DNA of 64,000 nucleotides from Psychrobacter sp. TAE2020 (GCF_018919485.1 NZ_JAHLMU010000001.1:1868893-1932892), one strand, 5' to 3'; counted from the stretch's first letter, positions 1 through 9,614 are shown. Translations and numbers: made by a program. The notes: generated by a model from the sequence alone, not told the origin.

Positions 1-2
1 CG

Positions 3-2228
3 GCCCAATGGTTAGCTTGGTACTTAAAGCAACCGTCCATCTTGTTTTTATTACTGATTGGTATTGTCGTTGGCCCTATATTGGGTGTTTTTGACCCTGA
101 CTTGGTATTAGGTGAGCTGATGTTCCCTTTTATCTCTTTGGGGGTAGCGATTATTTTATTTGAGGGCTCACTAACTTTAGAGTTCGATGAGATTAAGCAA
201 CACGGTACGGTAGTACAGATGTTAGTGTCCGTCGGGGTACTCATCACTATCGCTATCGTGGCTTTGTCGACTTATTTACTGTTCGATGTTGACCCCTTAA
301 TAGCTCTATTATTCGGCGCCCTAGTATGTGTGACTGGTCCTACTGTGATCATGCCACTACTACGCAGTGTACGTCCGAACAAGACCATCTCTAATATCTT
401 AAAATGGGAAGGTATCATCATTGACCCTATCGGCGCTATTGCGGTGGTATTGGTCTATGAATATATCATCTCTGGTGGCGAGGCTAGTAGTATTCTACTG
501 TTCGCTAAAATTGTGGTATTAGCAACCCTATTGGGTCTGGCTGGGGCTTGGGCGCTAGCTTTTTTAATGCGCAAGCATATGATTCCTGAGTTTTTGCGCA
601 ATGTCTTCACTTTAGCTTTCGTACTATTATTGTTCTCTATCTCCAACCATTTAGAGCACGAATCCGGCCTATTAACTGTCACTGTATTGGGAGTAGCTCT
701 AGCCAACTGGCCTAAATTCCCTCGTGATACTATCTTAGAGTTCAATGAATCGTTAACCATCCTACTGATATCGGTATTGTTCATTATTTTGGCAGCGCGT
801 GTTGAGCTAGCCAGCTTAATAAGTGTCGGTTTTGCCGGCTTAGTATTGCTGGCTATCGTCATGTTTGTAGCGCGTCCACTGTCGGTTTGGGCCTCCTCTA
901 TTGGCTCTAATCTAAAAACCAGCGAAAAACTAATGATTAGCTGGATTGGGCCACGGGGTATCGTCGCTGCTGCTATATCATCCTTATTCGCTATTCGCCT
1001 ACAAGAGTACGATATTCAAGGGGTTGAGCTGCTAGTTCCCTTAGTATTTATGGTCATTATCGGTACAGTAATGATTCAAGGCTTAGGGGCCAAGGTAGTG
1101 GGTAACTTGCTGGGTGTACGTGAACCTGAGACTAACGGTATTCTGGTTGTCGGCTCTAATCCAGTAGCGTTATTGATAGCAACTTCTCTAAAAGAACAAG
1201 GCTTCGATGTCATCGTTGCCCATAATAACTACACCAATATTGCCCGTGCTCGGATGAGTGGCTTGCGTACTTATTTCGGTAATCCTATCTCTGATCATGC
1301 TGACCATCATCTCGACCTTATCGGTATTGGCCATCTGTTCGCCATGAGCATGGATAAAGAGATGAACACTTTGTCTGAGATTCATTATCGTCACGAATTC
1401 GGTGAGCGTAAACTTTATCGTCTTAAATTCAGTGATGAAAAAGTCAGAAGTGAGCGTGATGATAAGCAGTCTAACTTCTCTTCGCAGTGGATGTTTGGCA
1501 AAGATGTCACTTATACTAAGCTTGCCAGCATGTTATCTAGAAAAGCTAGAATTAAGATTACCAATCTTACCGATAGCTATAGTTTTGAGCAATATAAAGC
1601 AGATAATAAGCAATTTGTCCCGCTTTATACTATTGATAAAGAAGGCAAACTGCATGTCATTACTGACAATTTTGACGGTACAGTTGCACGTGATCGCAAG
1701 CTTATTGCTTTAGTGGTTGAGGATGAAGTACAGCCAAAACCCGTAGATGTTACCGCCAAGCAAGAGCAAGCGCGAGTAAATGCTGATGCTCATTTTGAAG
1801 CCAACTCTAAAGCCCCAGAAAAACGCAAAGAAGTTGAGATAATAGATGATGGCTTGGATCAAGTCTCTATAGATGGCTCTGCTACAATCGCTGATGGGGC
1901 GAAAGTTGACATCAAAAGTGATCAAACCCTACAAGCTTTAACAGCAGCGGACGCCGCTAACGCCAAAGCCGTTGCTATCACTGATGCCACAGCGGCTAAA
2001 AACAGTATGACTGCAAGCGAGGTACACACTAAAGCTAAGCCCATCATCAATCCTAATAGCAATGGTAGCGGTAGTGCACCGAAGACCAAAAGCGGTTCAC
2101 TTGATCCTAATCGTTTGCCAGATAGTGATAGCGATAAGACAGCTAGTAATGCTAACAACGATATTAAAAATGAGGTTAAAGTCAATTCGGATAGCTCAAA
2201 CCAGCTAAAAGGTGGTCCTGCAAGTTAA
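3..2228 (+). CDS. CPA1-type cation:proton antiporter with C-terminal TrkA-N domain (5'-truncated by window)
   Basis: Inner-membrane monovalent cation/H+ antiporter. The frame is open to the left edge of the window, so the true start lies outside; the first in-window initiator (TTG at 42) falls inside a membrane segment. About 370 visible residues form hydrophobic helices with family hallmarks: a GPTV turn, an E-x4-DP motif near residue 140 carrying the likely ion-binding Asp, and WIGPRGIVAAA near residue 314. From about residue 379 a Rossmann-like TrkA-N (RCK) domain begins with ILVVGSNPVALL, suggesting nucleotide gating. From about residue 578 the protein is a long hydrophilic Ala/Lys/Asn/Ser-rich tail, probably disordered. 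The ion (Na+ or K+) cannot be told from sequence. A terminator follows. Confidence 0.9.
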   Translation, partial: AQWLAWYLKQPSILFLLLIGIVVGPILGVFDPDLVLGELMFPFISLGVAIILFEGSLTLEFDEIKQHGTVVQMLVSVGVLITIAIVALSTYLLFDVDPLIALLFGALVCVTGPTVIMPLLRSVRPNKTISNILKWEGIIIDPIGAIAVVLVYEYIISGGEASSILLFAKIVVLATLLGLAGAWALAFLMRKHMIPEFLRNVFTLAFVLLLFSISNHLEHESGLLTVTVLGVALANWPKFPRDTILEFNESLTILLISVLFIILAARVELASLISVGFAGLVLLAIVMFVARPLSVWASSIGSNLKTSEKLMISWIGPRGIVAAAISSLFAIRLQEYDIQGVELLVPLVFMVIIGTVMIQGLGAKVVGNLLGVREPETNGILVVGSNPVALLIATSLKEQGFDVIVAHNNYTNIARARMSGLRTYFGNPISDHADHHLDLIGIGHLFAMSMDKEMNTLSEIHYRHEFGERKLYRLKFSDEKVRSERDDKQSNFSSQWMFGKDVTYTKLASMLSRKARIKITNLTDSYSFEQYKADNKQFVPLYTIDKEGKLHVITDNFDGTVARDRKLIALVVEDEVQPKPVDVTAKQEQARVNADAHFEANSKAPEKRKEVEIIDDGLDQVSIDGSATIADGAKVDIKSDQTLQALTAADAANAKAVAITDATAAKNSMTASEVHTKAKPIINPNSNGSGSAPKTKSGSLDPNRLPDSDSDKTASNANNDIKNEVKVNSDSSNQLKGGPAS

Positions 2229-2251
2229 GGCAAGTGATAGCTTTAAACATT

Positions 2252-2293
2252 AAAAAACCCCAGCTCATTCATTCAAATGAGCTGGGGTTTTTT
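2252..2293. terminator. Bidirectional intrinsic terminator between antiporter and tmk
   Basis: An A-run, a GC-rich stem around CCCCAGCTCAT / ATGAGCTGGGG, a short loop and a T-run form a symmetric hairpin that can stop transcription from both converging genes. Confidence 0.92.
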
Positions 2294-2364
2294 AATGCAG
2301 CGATTATGGCTAGGCTAATAGCTATTTTTTACAATTACAGCTTTTATAGTTATAAATTTTATTA

Positions 2365-3051
2365 CTAGTTAACAGCGAATCTCTGACTAACTACTTGCCA
2401 AATACGGGTACTCACTTCAGTAGTACTGCCTACAGCATCAATGCGCTCGATACGCTGTGGATGTTGTTCAGCAACAGCAGTAAAGCCCTGATATATACGC
2501 AGAAAAAACTCTGTGGCTTGCTGCTCAAACCTATCGGCGGCACTGCGCTTACCGGCCCGCGCCATTCCTTCTAATACGGGTAGATCAAGCCATAAAGTCA
2601 GCTCAGGTAATTGCGGAATAAACTGAGCTATCAACCCTTCAATCTTAGATAGCACTGCTGCATCACCGTGGGCACGGCCATAACCTTGATAGGCGATAGT
2701 GGAGTCAGTAAAGCGATCACAAATCACCCAAGTACCTTGTTGCAGAGCAGGCAAAATAATTTGTTGTAAGTGATCACAACGAGCAGCGAACAATAGCAAC
2801 AGCTCAGTGTCATCGTTGATCTCAGTAGTAGGGTCGAGCAAAATAGCCCTCAGACGCTCAGCGAACGGACTACCGCCCGGCTCACGAGTCCTTAGATAGT
2901 CGATGCCACTATACTGTAATCGCGCACATAAGGTTTCGATAGCGGTGGTCTTGCCCACACCTTCTGTACCTTCAAAGCTAATAAAACGCCCTACTTTAGG
3001 GATGGTGCTATCAGTGTTATCCGACACCGCAGTAGCTATAACTGCTGACAT
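2365..3051 (-). CDS. tmk: Thymidylate kinase
   Basis: Phosphorylates dTMP to dTDP in the cytosol for DNA synthesis. The Walker A loop GTEGVGKTT lies at about residues 28-36, the DRF motif in ICDRFTDSTIAYQG, and the LID arginines in RAGKRSAADRFEQQ. The frame extends 14 codons upstream to 3093, but the ATG at 3051 is preceded by GAGG at 8 nt spacing, and starting there gives 228 aa, near the family's usual length of about 210. Downstream of mltG on the same strand; pabC, mltG and tmk are also neighbours in Escherichia coli, although the spacers here are wider (158 nt between mltG and tmk). Confidence 0.95.
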   Translation of the reverse strand: MSAVIATAVSDNTDSTIPKVGRFISFEGTEGVGKTTAIETLCARLQYSGIDYLRTREPGGSPFAERLRAILLDPTTEINDDTELLLLFAARCDHLQQIILPALQQGTWVICDRFTDSTIAYQGYGRAHGDAAVLSKIEGLIAQFIPQLPELTLWLDLPVLEGMARAGKRSAADRFEQQATEFFLRIYQGFTAVAEQHPQRIERIDAVGSTTEVSTRIWQVVSQRFAVN

Positions 3052-3209
3052 AAATACCGCCTCGTAGTACATATAACGGCTAAACATAGGCACTACTACG
3101 CATTCTATGGGCAGTAGTATCGATGTCTAGCTCAGATAAAATTATGCTAAAACTTATAGCTAATACTCAGTTATTTTTAGCAGTGAATGATTACTCTATC
3201 AGTAAACTA

Positions 3210-4559
3210 TTACTCACTAAGCTGAGTAGGTGCGGTTTGTGATTTTTTCTGACGCATCACTTGCAGGTACTCTTTTACCGCTTTGTTATGCTCAGCCAAG
3301 CTACTAGTAAATTTATGGCCACCATTACCAGTAGCTACAAAATATAAAGCTTCGCTATCGGCAGGGTGCAAAGTGGCTTCTATAGAAGCAGCTGATGGCA
3401 AGGCAATCGGCGTTGGCGGCAGTCCATCAATCTGATAAGTATTATAAGAGGTCTTTTCATTAATATCAGCTCTACGAATATTACCTTGGTAACGGCTACC
3501 CATACCATAAATAATAGTAGGGTCAGTCTGCATACGCATACCTTGGTTTAAGCGGTTATTAAACACTGCTGAAACTAAAGGACGCTCACTAGCAACGCTA
3601 GTCTCTTTTTCGATGATAGAGGCCATTACTAGTGCTTCATAAGGACTATTATAAGGCAAGTTTGGTGCCCGATTTTCCCATGCGGTAGTCAATGCTTGCT
3701 GCTGACGTTTATATAGATCGGTGAGTACTTGCTTGTCAGTTGCGCCCTCAGCATAATAATAAGTGTCAGGAGTAAACCAACCTTCGAGGTTATAACGGAC
3801 AATAGGATCGCTGCTATTAGTCACTGAATCCGGCAATATACCAGTCAGCTCTAATGCTTGTGCAATACTAGCATTATCGGCGTCAGCAGTTAAAACTTCT
3901 TTGGTGATACCGTCATTATCACGCAAGCTCTTATACAAATCCTTTGAAGTCTTACCTTCGATAATCTGTACTTTTACCATGGCCACTTTCGCGCCTTGCC
4001 CTAATATTTGCAGCGCTTCAGCGATAGTAGGGTTCTCAGGCAACGGATAAATGCCAGCATGAAGTGGTGCGTCGATTTGTGACTTGATATATAACTTAGC
4101 AATACTGACCGAAAACAGCGGAATCTGCTCTTGCCACTGCGATAGCAGACCATAATAAGTATCGCCTTTCTCAATAGATACTTTTTTCTCAGGTTGGCTT
4201 ATACGGCCAAACAAGGTTTGATAAACCATCACTAATAAGAAAGCCGCAATAAGTCCTAATACTAGCAATATCTGGTAGCCACGCTGCATAAAGAACGACG
4301 GGTTGTCTTTTTTGTAACGCCGAGGGAGACTAGCGCCGCTAATTAACGATACATCAGTCACTGGTGCTGGCGCCGAAGCCACACGCTTGTCATTAATCGC
4401 TGTCGGTTCTGGGTCTAGCGCTGCATTAATTGGCTTAATACTATTAGAGTCGACGCTAATAGACTCAATGTCTGTAGGCTCAGTAATAGCAAGGTCTTGA
4501 TTGTTTGACGGGATGTCATTAGCTTGATTATCAGATGTATCAGGTGTCGGCTTACTCAT
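3210..4559 (-). CDS. mltG: Endolytic murein transglycosylase MltG (YceG)
   Basis: Inner-membrane lytic transglycosylase that cleaves nascent peptidoglycan strands and is thought to set glycan length. About 90 N-terminal residues are polar and probably disordered in the cytosol. One membrane segment follows (about 95-115, YQILLVLGLIAAFLLVMVYQ), then the periplasmic YceG domain. The catalytic-site signature MASIIEKETSVASERP lies near residue 315 with the family's Glu, followed by VFNNRL and MQTDPTIIYGMG. At 449 aa it is longer than E. coli MltG (340), mainly through the N-terminal tail. Lies between pabC and tmk, but 270 nt and a 23-bp repeat separate it from pabC, so it may have its own promoter. 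Confidence 0.95.
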   Translation of the reverse strand: MSKPTPDTSDNQANDIPSNNQDLAITEPTDIESISVDSNSIKPINAALDPEPTAINDKRVASAPAPVTDVSLISGASLPRRYKKDNPSFFMQRGYQILLVLGLIAAFLLVMVYQTLFGRISQPEKKVSIEKGDTYYGLLSQWQEQIPLFSVSIAKLYIKSQIDAPLHAGIYPLPENPTIAEALQILGQGAKVAMVKVQIIEGKTSKDLYKSLRDNDGITKEVLTADADNASIAQALELTGILPDSVTNSSDPIVRYNLEGWFTPDTYYYAEGATDKQVLTDLYKRQQQALTTAWENRAPNLPYNSPYEALVMASIIEKETSVASERPLVSAVFNNRLNQGMRMQTDPTIIYGMGSRYQGNIRRADINEKTSYNTYQIDGLPPTPIALPSAASIEATLHPADSEALYFVATGNGGHKFTSSLAEHNKAVKEYLQVMRQKKSQTAPTQLSE

Positions 4560-4773
4560 GGCAACTCACAGGGCAGAAGTTTTGCTAGAATTTAGCACTG
4601 AAATGCTTACTTTTCAATATTATTTACTTAGTATAGGCTTTAACTGAAGATTTGGCAGCGAATATCTGCTCAAATTAAGTTCATCATTGAGCGCAAAAAT
4701 CTATATTAATATAAACATAGTTTGGCAAACTGCTTGTTATTTATTATCTGTGCCAAAAACCTATAAGTACCAC

Positions 4774-4796
4774 GGTCAAATGTTCAACACGCCCTA
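4774..4796 (-). repeat. 23-bp direct repeat, copy 1
   Basis: This element (core AATGTTCAACACGCCCTA) recurs at 6699-6721 in the same orientation with one mismatch. An ATAAGTAC also sits just upstream of both copies. It lies in the mltG-pabC spacer. It resembles an insertion-sequence end or a small dispersed repeat, but no transposase gene is nearby; the family is not identified. Strand assignment is arbitrary. Confidence 0.75.
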
Positions 4797-4829
4797 AATA
4801 TAATCTCTCTCAAGAGAAAAACATTTCAT

Positions 4830-5798
4830 TTAGAAACTAATAACCTCGCCGCTCAACAAAGTAAGCGCTGACACTGGCATCACTCCACGTACCGCATTGC
4901 AGAAGAACAGCTGTGACAGTTGGGGTAAGTCGTTATCTGTTAGAGGACGAATGATGACCGGTGTAGTAGTCACTGTTAGCGCATCGATTATTACTTGGCG
5001 CATGACTCCAGCGACACCGGACTGGCTCATAGAAGGCGTATACCATTGGCCAGTAGTTAGATAGTCGCAAGGTTTTGCCCTATCATGCTTATCATTAACG
5101 ACACTGCAATAGGTTTGTGCTCGGTCGGCTACTGCAGCTTCAGTCAACTGATAGAAGACATTGCTCATAGTGCCTTCGACCCAACTGCCTGTCATATCAC
5201 GTAGCAGCCCCTCTCCTATAGCATCGCCATTTGCTACTACTCTAGTATTTTTGAGAGTTTGTAACTCACCACTTGCCAGCACATTGTCGAGCCGATTTAG
5301 ACTTTTGAGGCCTGCTAAAGTTGATGGTAAGCAAGCAAGCTGTGAGGTTAGACAGCAAGCTTGAGTCATCAGCTGTATCAATAGCGAACGTCCATCAGGC
5401 AAGCTTAGCTGTTCAGTAATAACCTTAGTCATCGACGTAGCTTTAAGCCAAATCTCACAGGCACTGCCCGACTCACTAGTCCTAAACGCATAACCACGTA
5501 ATGCTTGCTCAGCACGAGTAATGATAAGCTTGAGCATCCCTTGTTGCAGCTGTTGAGCTTGCGCCTGTAGCTCAATTAATAGTTTGTCGCTATCGATATC
5601 GAGCTGTAGGGCTTGAGCATGAGAGATGAGTCGTTGCTGATGATAGTCTAACCATAATATAGTGCCATCAATCACTGCCATAGTAGTGAAAAAACCATCA
5701 CCATAGGCCAACCCACGATTATTAGGCGTCAGCACTGTGTGTCCAGTATTAGGCTGGGACGATAACGCTGACCATAAGCTGTATTTATCTGATATCAT
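4830..5798 (-). CDS. pabC: Aminodeoxychorismate lyase (PabC)
   Basis: PLP enzyme of fold type IV that converts 4-amino-4-deoxychorismate to p-aminobenzoate and pyruvate for folate synthesis. Family features are PNNRGLAYGDGFFTTM near residues 25-40, the likely PLP lysine in GLKSLNRLDNVLA, and the C-terminal LFFCNAVRGVMPV. At 322 aa it exceeds the usual 270, with extra polar sequence around residues 220-255 (including DKHDRAKPCDYLTTGQW). Upstream of mltG on the same strand. The start has only a weak ribosome-binding site. A branched-chain aminotransferase-like function is the alternative but less likely given the mltG-tmk neighbourhood. Confidence 0.88.
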   Translation of the reverse strand: MISDKYSLWSALSSQPNTGHTVLTPNNRGLAYGDGFFTTMAVIDGTILWLDYHQQRLISHAQALQLDIDSDKLLIELQAQAQQLQQGMLKLIITRAEQALRGYAFRTSESGSACEIWLKATSMTKVITEQLSLPDGRSLLIQLMTQACCLTSQLACLPSTLAGLKSLNRLDNVLASGELQTLKNTRVVANGDAIGEGLLRDMTGSWVEGTMSNVFYQLTEAAVADRAQTYCSVVNDKHDRAKPCDYLTTGQWYTPSMSQSGVAGVMRQVIIDALTVTTTPVIIRPLTDNDLPQLSQLFFCNAVRGVMPVSALTLLSGEVISF

Positions 5799-5927
5799 TG
5801 ATAATATGACTTAAAGAATGAGGATTAGTACAACTGTTGACGCGATTATTAGCACAGGCATTATGGCTGTTGCTAACTACTTCGCTAGCCCTTGCATTGG
5901 TATAGCGACTTGATTTGATTAGCAAGC

Positions 5928-6590
5928 TTAAGTGCTGGCACCGGCTTTACTAAGTATTAGCATACAGCTGTAAAACTCACATTTAGCCAGCTCTATTTTT
6001 TGGCTACCTATAGTCTGATTTTTGATGATTTGACCATTTAGCATGTCTGCTAGCAGTTTACCGCCTTCGTCACCCATCAACTGGCGCGCTACTTTATAAG
6101 CCTTTTTGGCATGAGATTTACTTTGCTGTTTTTCTTCATCAGAGTCAGTAGGATTGGCATAGTACCAACCTAGCTCCAAATACTTTTGGGAGTCAATGAC
6201 ATCTAAATAAGGCGATTTGGTAGTCATAAAGCGATATTTAGTCGCCGGATTACTAGCATAGTCTAAGCTATTCTCATCCTTGCTCACCACTTTGCCAAAG
6301 GTGGCGTTAATGTCGTCTAATGCATCGATTTGAATCGGTTTTACACTGCCCTTGTTCCAACTAGCCAAATCGTAGCTGACGGGTACCCCTTGCTCAGTAA
6401 CTGCACCATCTAAGTCGCTTTGCGCTACAGTGCTATCTGATGTGGCCTTTTCAGATGCTGGTGCATCACCACTAATAGTAGCAGCCACATCTTCTGCAGT
6501 GTTTTTCTTATCACTGTTACAGGCGCTTAATGATAGGCTAGCTACCATAGTCACGCCAATCATAAATGTCTGTAGGGGTTTATTCCACAT
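5928..6590 (-). CDS. Putative lipoprotein of unknown function
   Basis: From the ATG at 6590 the protein begins MWNKPLQTFMIGVTMV and reaches a lipobox (LSAC, followed by NSDKK), so it is probably an outer-membrane or periplasmic lipoprotein of about 220 aa. The frame is open further upstream to 6692, but that would bury the signal peptide, so the internal start is preferred; a GTG at 6605 is also possible. After a polar Ala/Ser/Thr/Asp linker comes a globular part with PYLDVIDSQKYLELGWYY and a Lys-rich helix ending in a two-Cys segment (CEFYSCMLI). I do not recognise the family. It lies inside the segment bracketed by the 23-bp direct repeats. Confidence 0.7.
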   Translation of the reverse strand: MWNKPLQTFMIGVTMVASLSLSACNSDKKNTAEDVAATISGDAPASEKATSDSTVAQSDLDGAVTEQGVPVSYDLASWNKGSVKPIQIDALDDINATFGKVVSKDENSLDYASNPATKYRFMTTKSPYLDVIDSQKYLELGWYYANPTDSDEEKQQSKSHAKKAYKVARQLMGDEGGKLLADMLNGQIIKNQTIGSQKIELAKCEFYSCMLILSKAGAST

Positions 6591-6698
6591 GGGCAGTTTA
6601 CTCACATTTTTAGGTTTATCGCAAAATTGTATTAGCAAAAACAGTAATGTATTAGCAGTTGATATCGCTAACTGCTGCAATAAGTACGCCATCGCTGT

Positions 6699-6721
6699 GG
6701 TCGAATGTTCAACACGCCCTA
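6699..6721 (-). repeat. 23-bp direct repeat, copy 2
   Basis: Same orientation as the copy at 4774-4796 with a single A/G difference. The two copies are about 1.9 kb apart and bracket pabC and the lipoprotein gene. Confidence 0.75.
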
Positions 6722-6975
6722 GTATTAATAGTTATAGATGTCACGCACTTGATAACATAGTTTACCCAACTGCCAAGCTATTGACTAGCCTTTACGTTAC
6801 AGATAACAATCACCGTTAAGAGATATTTGTTACCTAAGTATTTATGAGCTGGGTATTTGTCTAAAACTTGCTATTACTATTATTAGTGTTAACCAAAAAG
6901 CGCTTACCTGAGATTCATAAAATCTCTAATTCTACTCTATTATAGGGTAGGTTTTAGCCACTTTTAGCTTTAACG

Positions 6976-6998
6976 TTTTGCTACTTACAGTAGCAAAA
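6976..6998. promoter_or_regulatory. Hairpin upstream of aroE
   Basis: Perfect 10-bp arms TTTTGCTACT / AGTAGCAAAA separated by 3 nt, about 110 nt upstream of the aroE start. It could be an operator or a weak terminator; there is no T-run directly after it. Confidence 0.45.
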
Positions 6999-7105
6999 TC
7001 GCTTTCACAAAATCCTTATTATGTTTCTATTATTCTCCTCTATTTATAGCGTTAGCTACTTATGCTCAACCCTATAAATAGCAGACTACAGGTAGCCTAG
7101 TACTT

Positions 7106-7969
7106 ATGAATAAAACTTTAACCTTTACCAAAGCTCAGCAACACTTTATGGTCATTGGCAACCCTATTGCTCATAGCAAATCTCCTGAGATTCACCAAGT
7201 ATTCGCCAAGCAAAGTGGCCTAGATATCAGTTATCAACGCCAATACTGTCCTGATAATGCTGAAAGCTTCTATGCAGTGATTACGGCTTTTTTTAATGGT
7301 GGCGGTGTAGGAGCCAATGTTACAGTACCGTTTAAACAACTGGCTTATGATTATTGCCAGACTCAGGGTAGCTTGTCTGAACATGCCAAAGTTGCAGGGG
7401 CAGTAAATACTTTACTGCTAAAGGATGAGGCGCTATATGGCGACAATACTGATGGTCAAGGTTTAGTCAATCATATCGAGAGCTTAGGCTGGCCACTCAA
7501 TGGTGCACGCGTCGCTATTATTGGTGCTGGCGGTGCAGCACGCGGAGTGGTCCTGCCCCTTATACAAGCTGGTATCAGTACCTTGACTATTGCCAATCGT
7601 ACTGTTAGTAAGGCGCAAGTCTTAGTCACTGAGCTTAGTGCAGCTAATAGTACCATCAACAGTCATAAGCTTAAGAGCTGTGCTACTGAAGAGCTAACTG
7701 GAGCCTTTGATTTGATTATTAATGCTACTTCTATTGGGCTCTCAGGAAATACTTTGCCATTGGCAGACGACTTAAGCAGCCATTATGTCTATGACCTAAT
7801 GTATGGACGAGCCTTACCGTTTTTGCAACATTTTGCCCAGCGTGGCGCGCAGACTTCTGATGGCTACGGTATGCTTATCGCTCAAGCGGCGCTTAGCTTT
7901 GAGCGTTGGACTGGACAAGCTGTCGATGTTAAGAGCGCGACGGTCAGCCTAAAAGCAGGGGCGACATAA
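7106..7969 (+). CDS. aroE: Shikimate dehydrogenase (NADP+)
   Basis: Reduces 3-dehydroshikimate to shikimate in the aromatic amino-acid pathway. All family signatures are present: GNPIAHSKSP (substrate-binding serines), NVTVPFK with catalytic Lys77, GAVNTL, and GDNTDGQG with catalytic Asp116. The Rossmann loop is GAGGAARGVV, followed by ANRT, whose Arg contacts the NADP phosphate. At 287 aa it is slightly longer than E. coli AroE (272). The ribosome-binding site is weak. It converges with the FUSC-family gene, with only 18 bp between stop codons and no terminator there. Confidence 0.96.
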   Translation: MNKTLTFTKAQQHFMVIGNPIAHSKSPEIHQVFAKQSGLDISYQRQYCPDNAESFYAVITAFFNGGGVGANVTVPFKQLAYDYCQTQGSLSEHAKVAGAVNTLLLKDEALYGDNTDGQGLVNHIESLGWPLNGARVAIIGAGGAARGVVLPLIQAGISTLTIANRTVSKAQVLVTELSAANSTINSHKLKSCATEELTGAFDLIINATSIGLSGNTLPLADDLSSHYVYDLMYGRALPFLQHFAQRGAQTSDGYGMLIAQAALSFERWTGQAVDVKSATVSLKAGAT

Positions 7970-7987
7970 AGCTTGCAAAAGCGGCAT

Positions 7988-9124
7988 TTACGGTTTAGAG
8001 CCAAAACGCATAAGCAGACGTTTTTCTAGCTTTTGTAAGGGTAAGCGCAGCTTAATCGAGTGCATCATCAAGCCGCCAGTAAGAGCTAACAGACAGCCGA
8101 GTGCCGTATCGAGCAAGCGGGCGCGCATAACTTCCTGATAGACTTGCTCGTTTAGCGCATTACCGCTACCGTACTCAGCAATAAATATAGTCAAAGGAGT
8201 GATAAAGATGACCGCCAGCCCATAATGACGATCGATTAAGGATTCAATACTCAACATCATCAATAGTATAGCGCAGGCCACTTGCCAGCTGCTCAAACCC
8301 CACGACAACATCCATCCTGCCAGACCTACACCTATCAAAGTGCCCAGCAGACGATGAAACTGCTTTATCCAAATAGTACGAAGATGGATCCCTTGAATGA
8401 TAATAAAGCAGCTGACTGCTGCCCAATAAGGGTTAGACATCTCCAGCAGCACTGCGATCAATAAAGTCAAACTAACAAAACTGGTTACTATGATACTTTC
8501 ACTCAGCGTATCTGGCTCATAATTGTAGCTAGGTGCAGGTTGGCTAGGCCTTGTCGCTAGTAACAGTAACGAATAAAACAAGGCCATAATGATTGAAAAG
8601 ACGCTACCAAACATCACTAGACCTGTGGCTGGCAGCACTTGTGTCGAAGGTATAGGTATAAATAAAGCAATAGCACCAGCCATCATAATAAATAGCCCTG
8701 CTGGTGGCGGCTGACGATAGTAGCGACCAAAAGCAATCACTGCAAAAGCTATCAGCGCAAATACTGGTAATCTAAGCCAAGGGAGCTGCTGCGCTACTGC
8801 TCCTAGCGCAAAACTTAAGGACATCGCAAAGCCCCATGCCATCACAGTGACCAATCGGTGCGGCAATGACCCTACTAAAGGTAAATTTAGGATAATCATA
8901 GCGCCTAATGAGGCTTTAATACCTGAAGGCAAAGCGCCAAAATAGGCCCCAACGAATACTGGAAAGCTGATAGCAATAGCCGCTACAATCGGCATATGCC
9001 AAGGTCTCTGACTTTTTTTGACGCTAAATAAATGCGCAATCTCACCTTTTATCAAAAACCTAAGCTTGATCAACACTTGTTGAAGCCAATACTTCAACTG
9101 ATGCATACGCGGCGCTAGACTCAT
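7988..9124 (-). CDS. FUSC-family (YccS/aromatic acid exporter-like) inner-membrane protein
   Basis: Polytopic membrane protein of the fusaric-acid-resistance/YccS superfamily, whose members are often efflux components or of unknown function. Two hydrophobic blocks are visible: about five helices from residue 45 to 190, and a second block after NYEPDTLSES containing the SNPYWAAVSCFIIIQG stretch typical of the FUSC_2 domain, with a nearby Arg-rich loop (RTIWIKQFHRLLGTLIG). The frame runs to 9157, but the ATG at 9124 has AGGA 10 nt upstream and is preferred, giving 378 aa. This is shorter than full YccS (about 720 aa), so it is a minimal version. The substrate is unknown. Confidence 0.8.
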   Translation of the reverse strand: MSLAPRMHQLKYWLQQVLIKLRFLIKGEIAHLFSVKKSQRPWHMPIVAAIAISFPVFVGAYFGALPSGIKASLGAMIILNLPLVGSLPHRLVTVMAWGFAMSLSFALGAVAQQLPWLRLPVFALIAFAVIAFGRYYRQPPPAGLFIMMAGAIALFIPIPSTQVLPATGLVMFGSVFSIIMALFYSLLLLATRPSQPAPSYNYEPDTLSESIIVTSFVSLTLLIAVLLEMSNPYWAAVSCFIIIQGIHLRTIWIKQFHRLLGTLIGVGLAGWMLSWGLSSWQVACAILLMMLSIESLIDRHYGLAVIFITPLTIFIAEYGSGNALNEQVYQEVMRARLLDTALGCLLALTGGLMMHSIKLRLPLQKLEKRLLMRFGSKP

Positions 9125-9614
9125 AAAACGAGGTTCCTGTTGACTATGGTTACACAAACCCTAGTTAATTATTACTTATTGTCAATTAATTAATAGCTAA
9201 GCTACACTGAGATAGACTATCCTATATGAATTAATTTAATGACTTATCCAACAACATATGAATATTAGTTATATATTATATATTTATCATTCTATAACGC
9301 TTATAATAATGCCAATGTTGTACTAGATTAAGCATCAAAGTAGCCTTTAGTATGCTGTGCTTTTAACTGCACACAGCAAAAAGCATCTTCCTCTAAGCTT
9401 TATACTAGACAGCTAAGACTAAACGCTTAGCCGTGACCCCTGTTACTCTGTAGTAATAACTTATAGGTATAATCCATTACTCAACTCATAACCTGCTGAT
9501 AAAACTAGTTATAAATATTTTTATAGTTATATTACTATTACTATTATATTTGGATATAACCCCTAATAAGCCTTAAATCTAATAATTTTGGCACATTAAA
9601 TAGCGAGACTGACT
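9125..9614. other. AT-rich divergent intergenic region
   Basis: About 490 bp between the divergent FUSC and acyl-CoA dehydrogenase genes; it must hold both promoters. The only structure noted is a weak TGCTGTG / CACAGCA inverted repeat near 9353-9378. No gene is seen. Confidence 0.5.

Larger units (their letters stand above)
6591..7105. other. Intergenic region upstream of the lipoprotein gene and aroE
   Basis: About 515 bp between two divergent genes. It holds the second 23-bp repeat (6699-6721) and a hairpin (6976-6998), and should contain promoters for both genes. No coding sequence is supported. Confidence 0.6.

Noticed and set aside
4774..6721. Composite transposon
   Set aside because: No transposase gene lies between or beside the two short repeats, and the enclosed genes are ordinary chromosomal genes.
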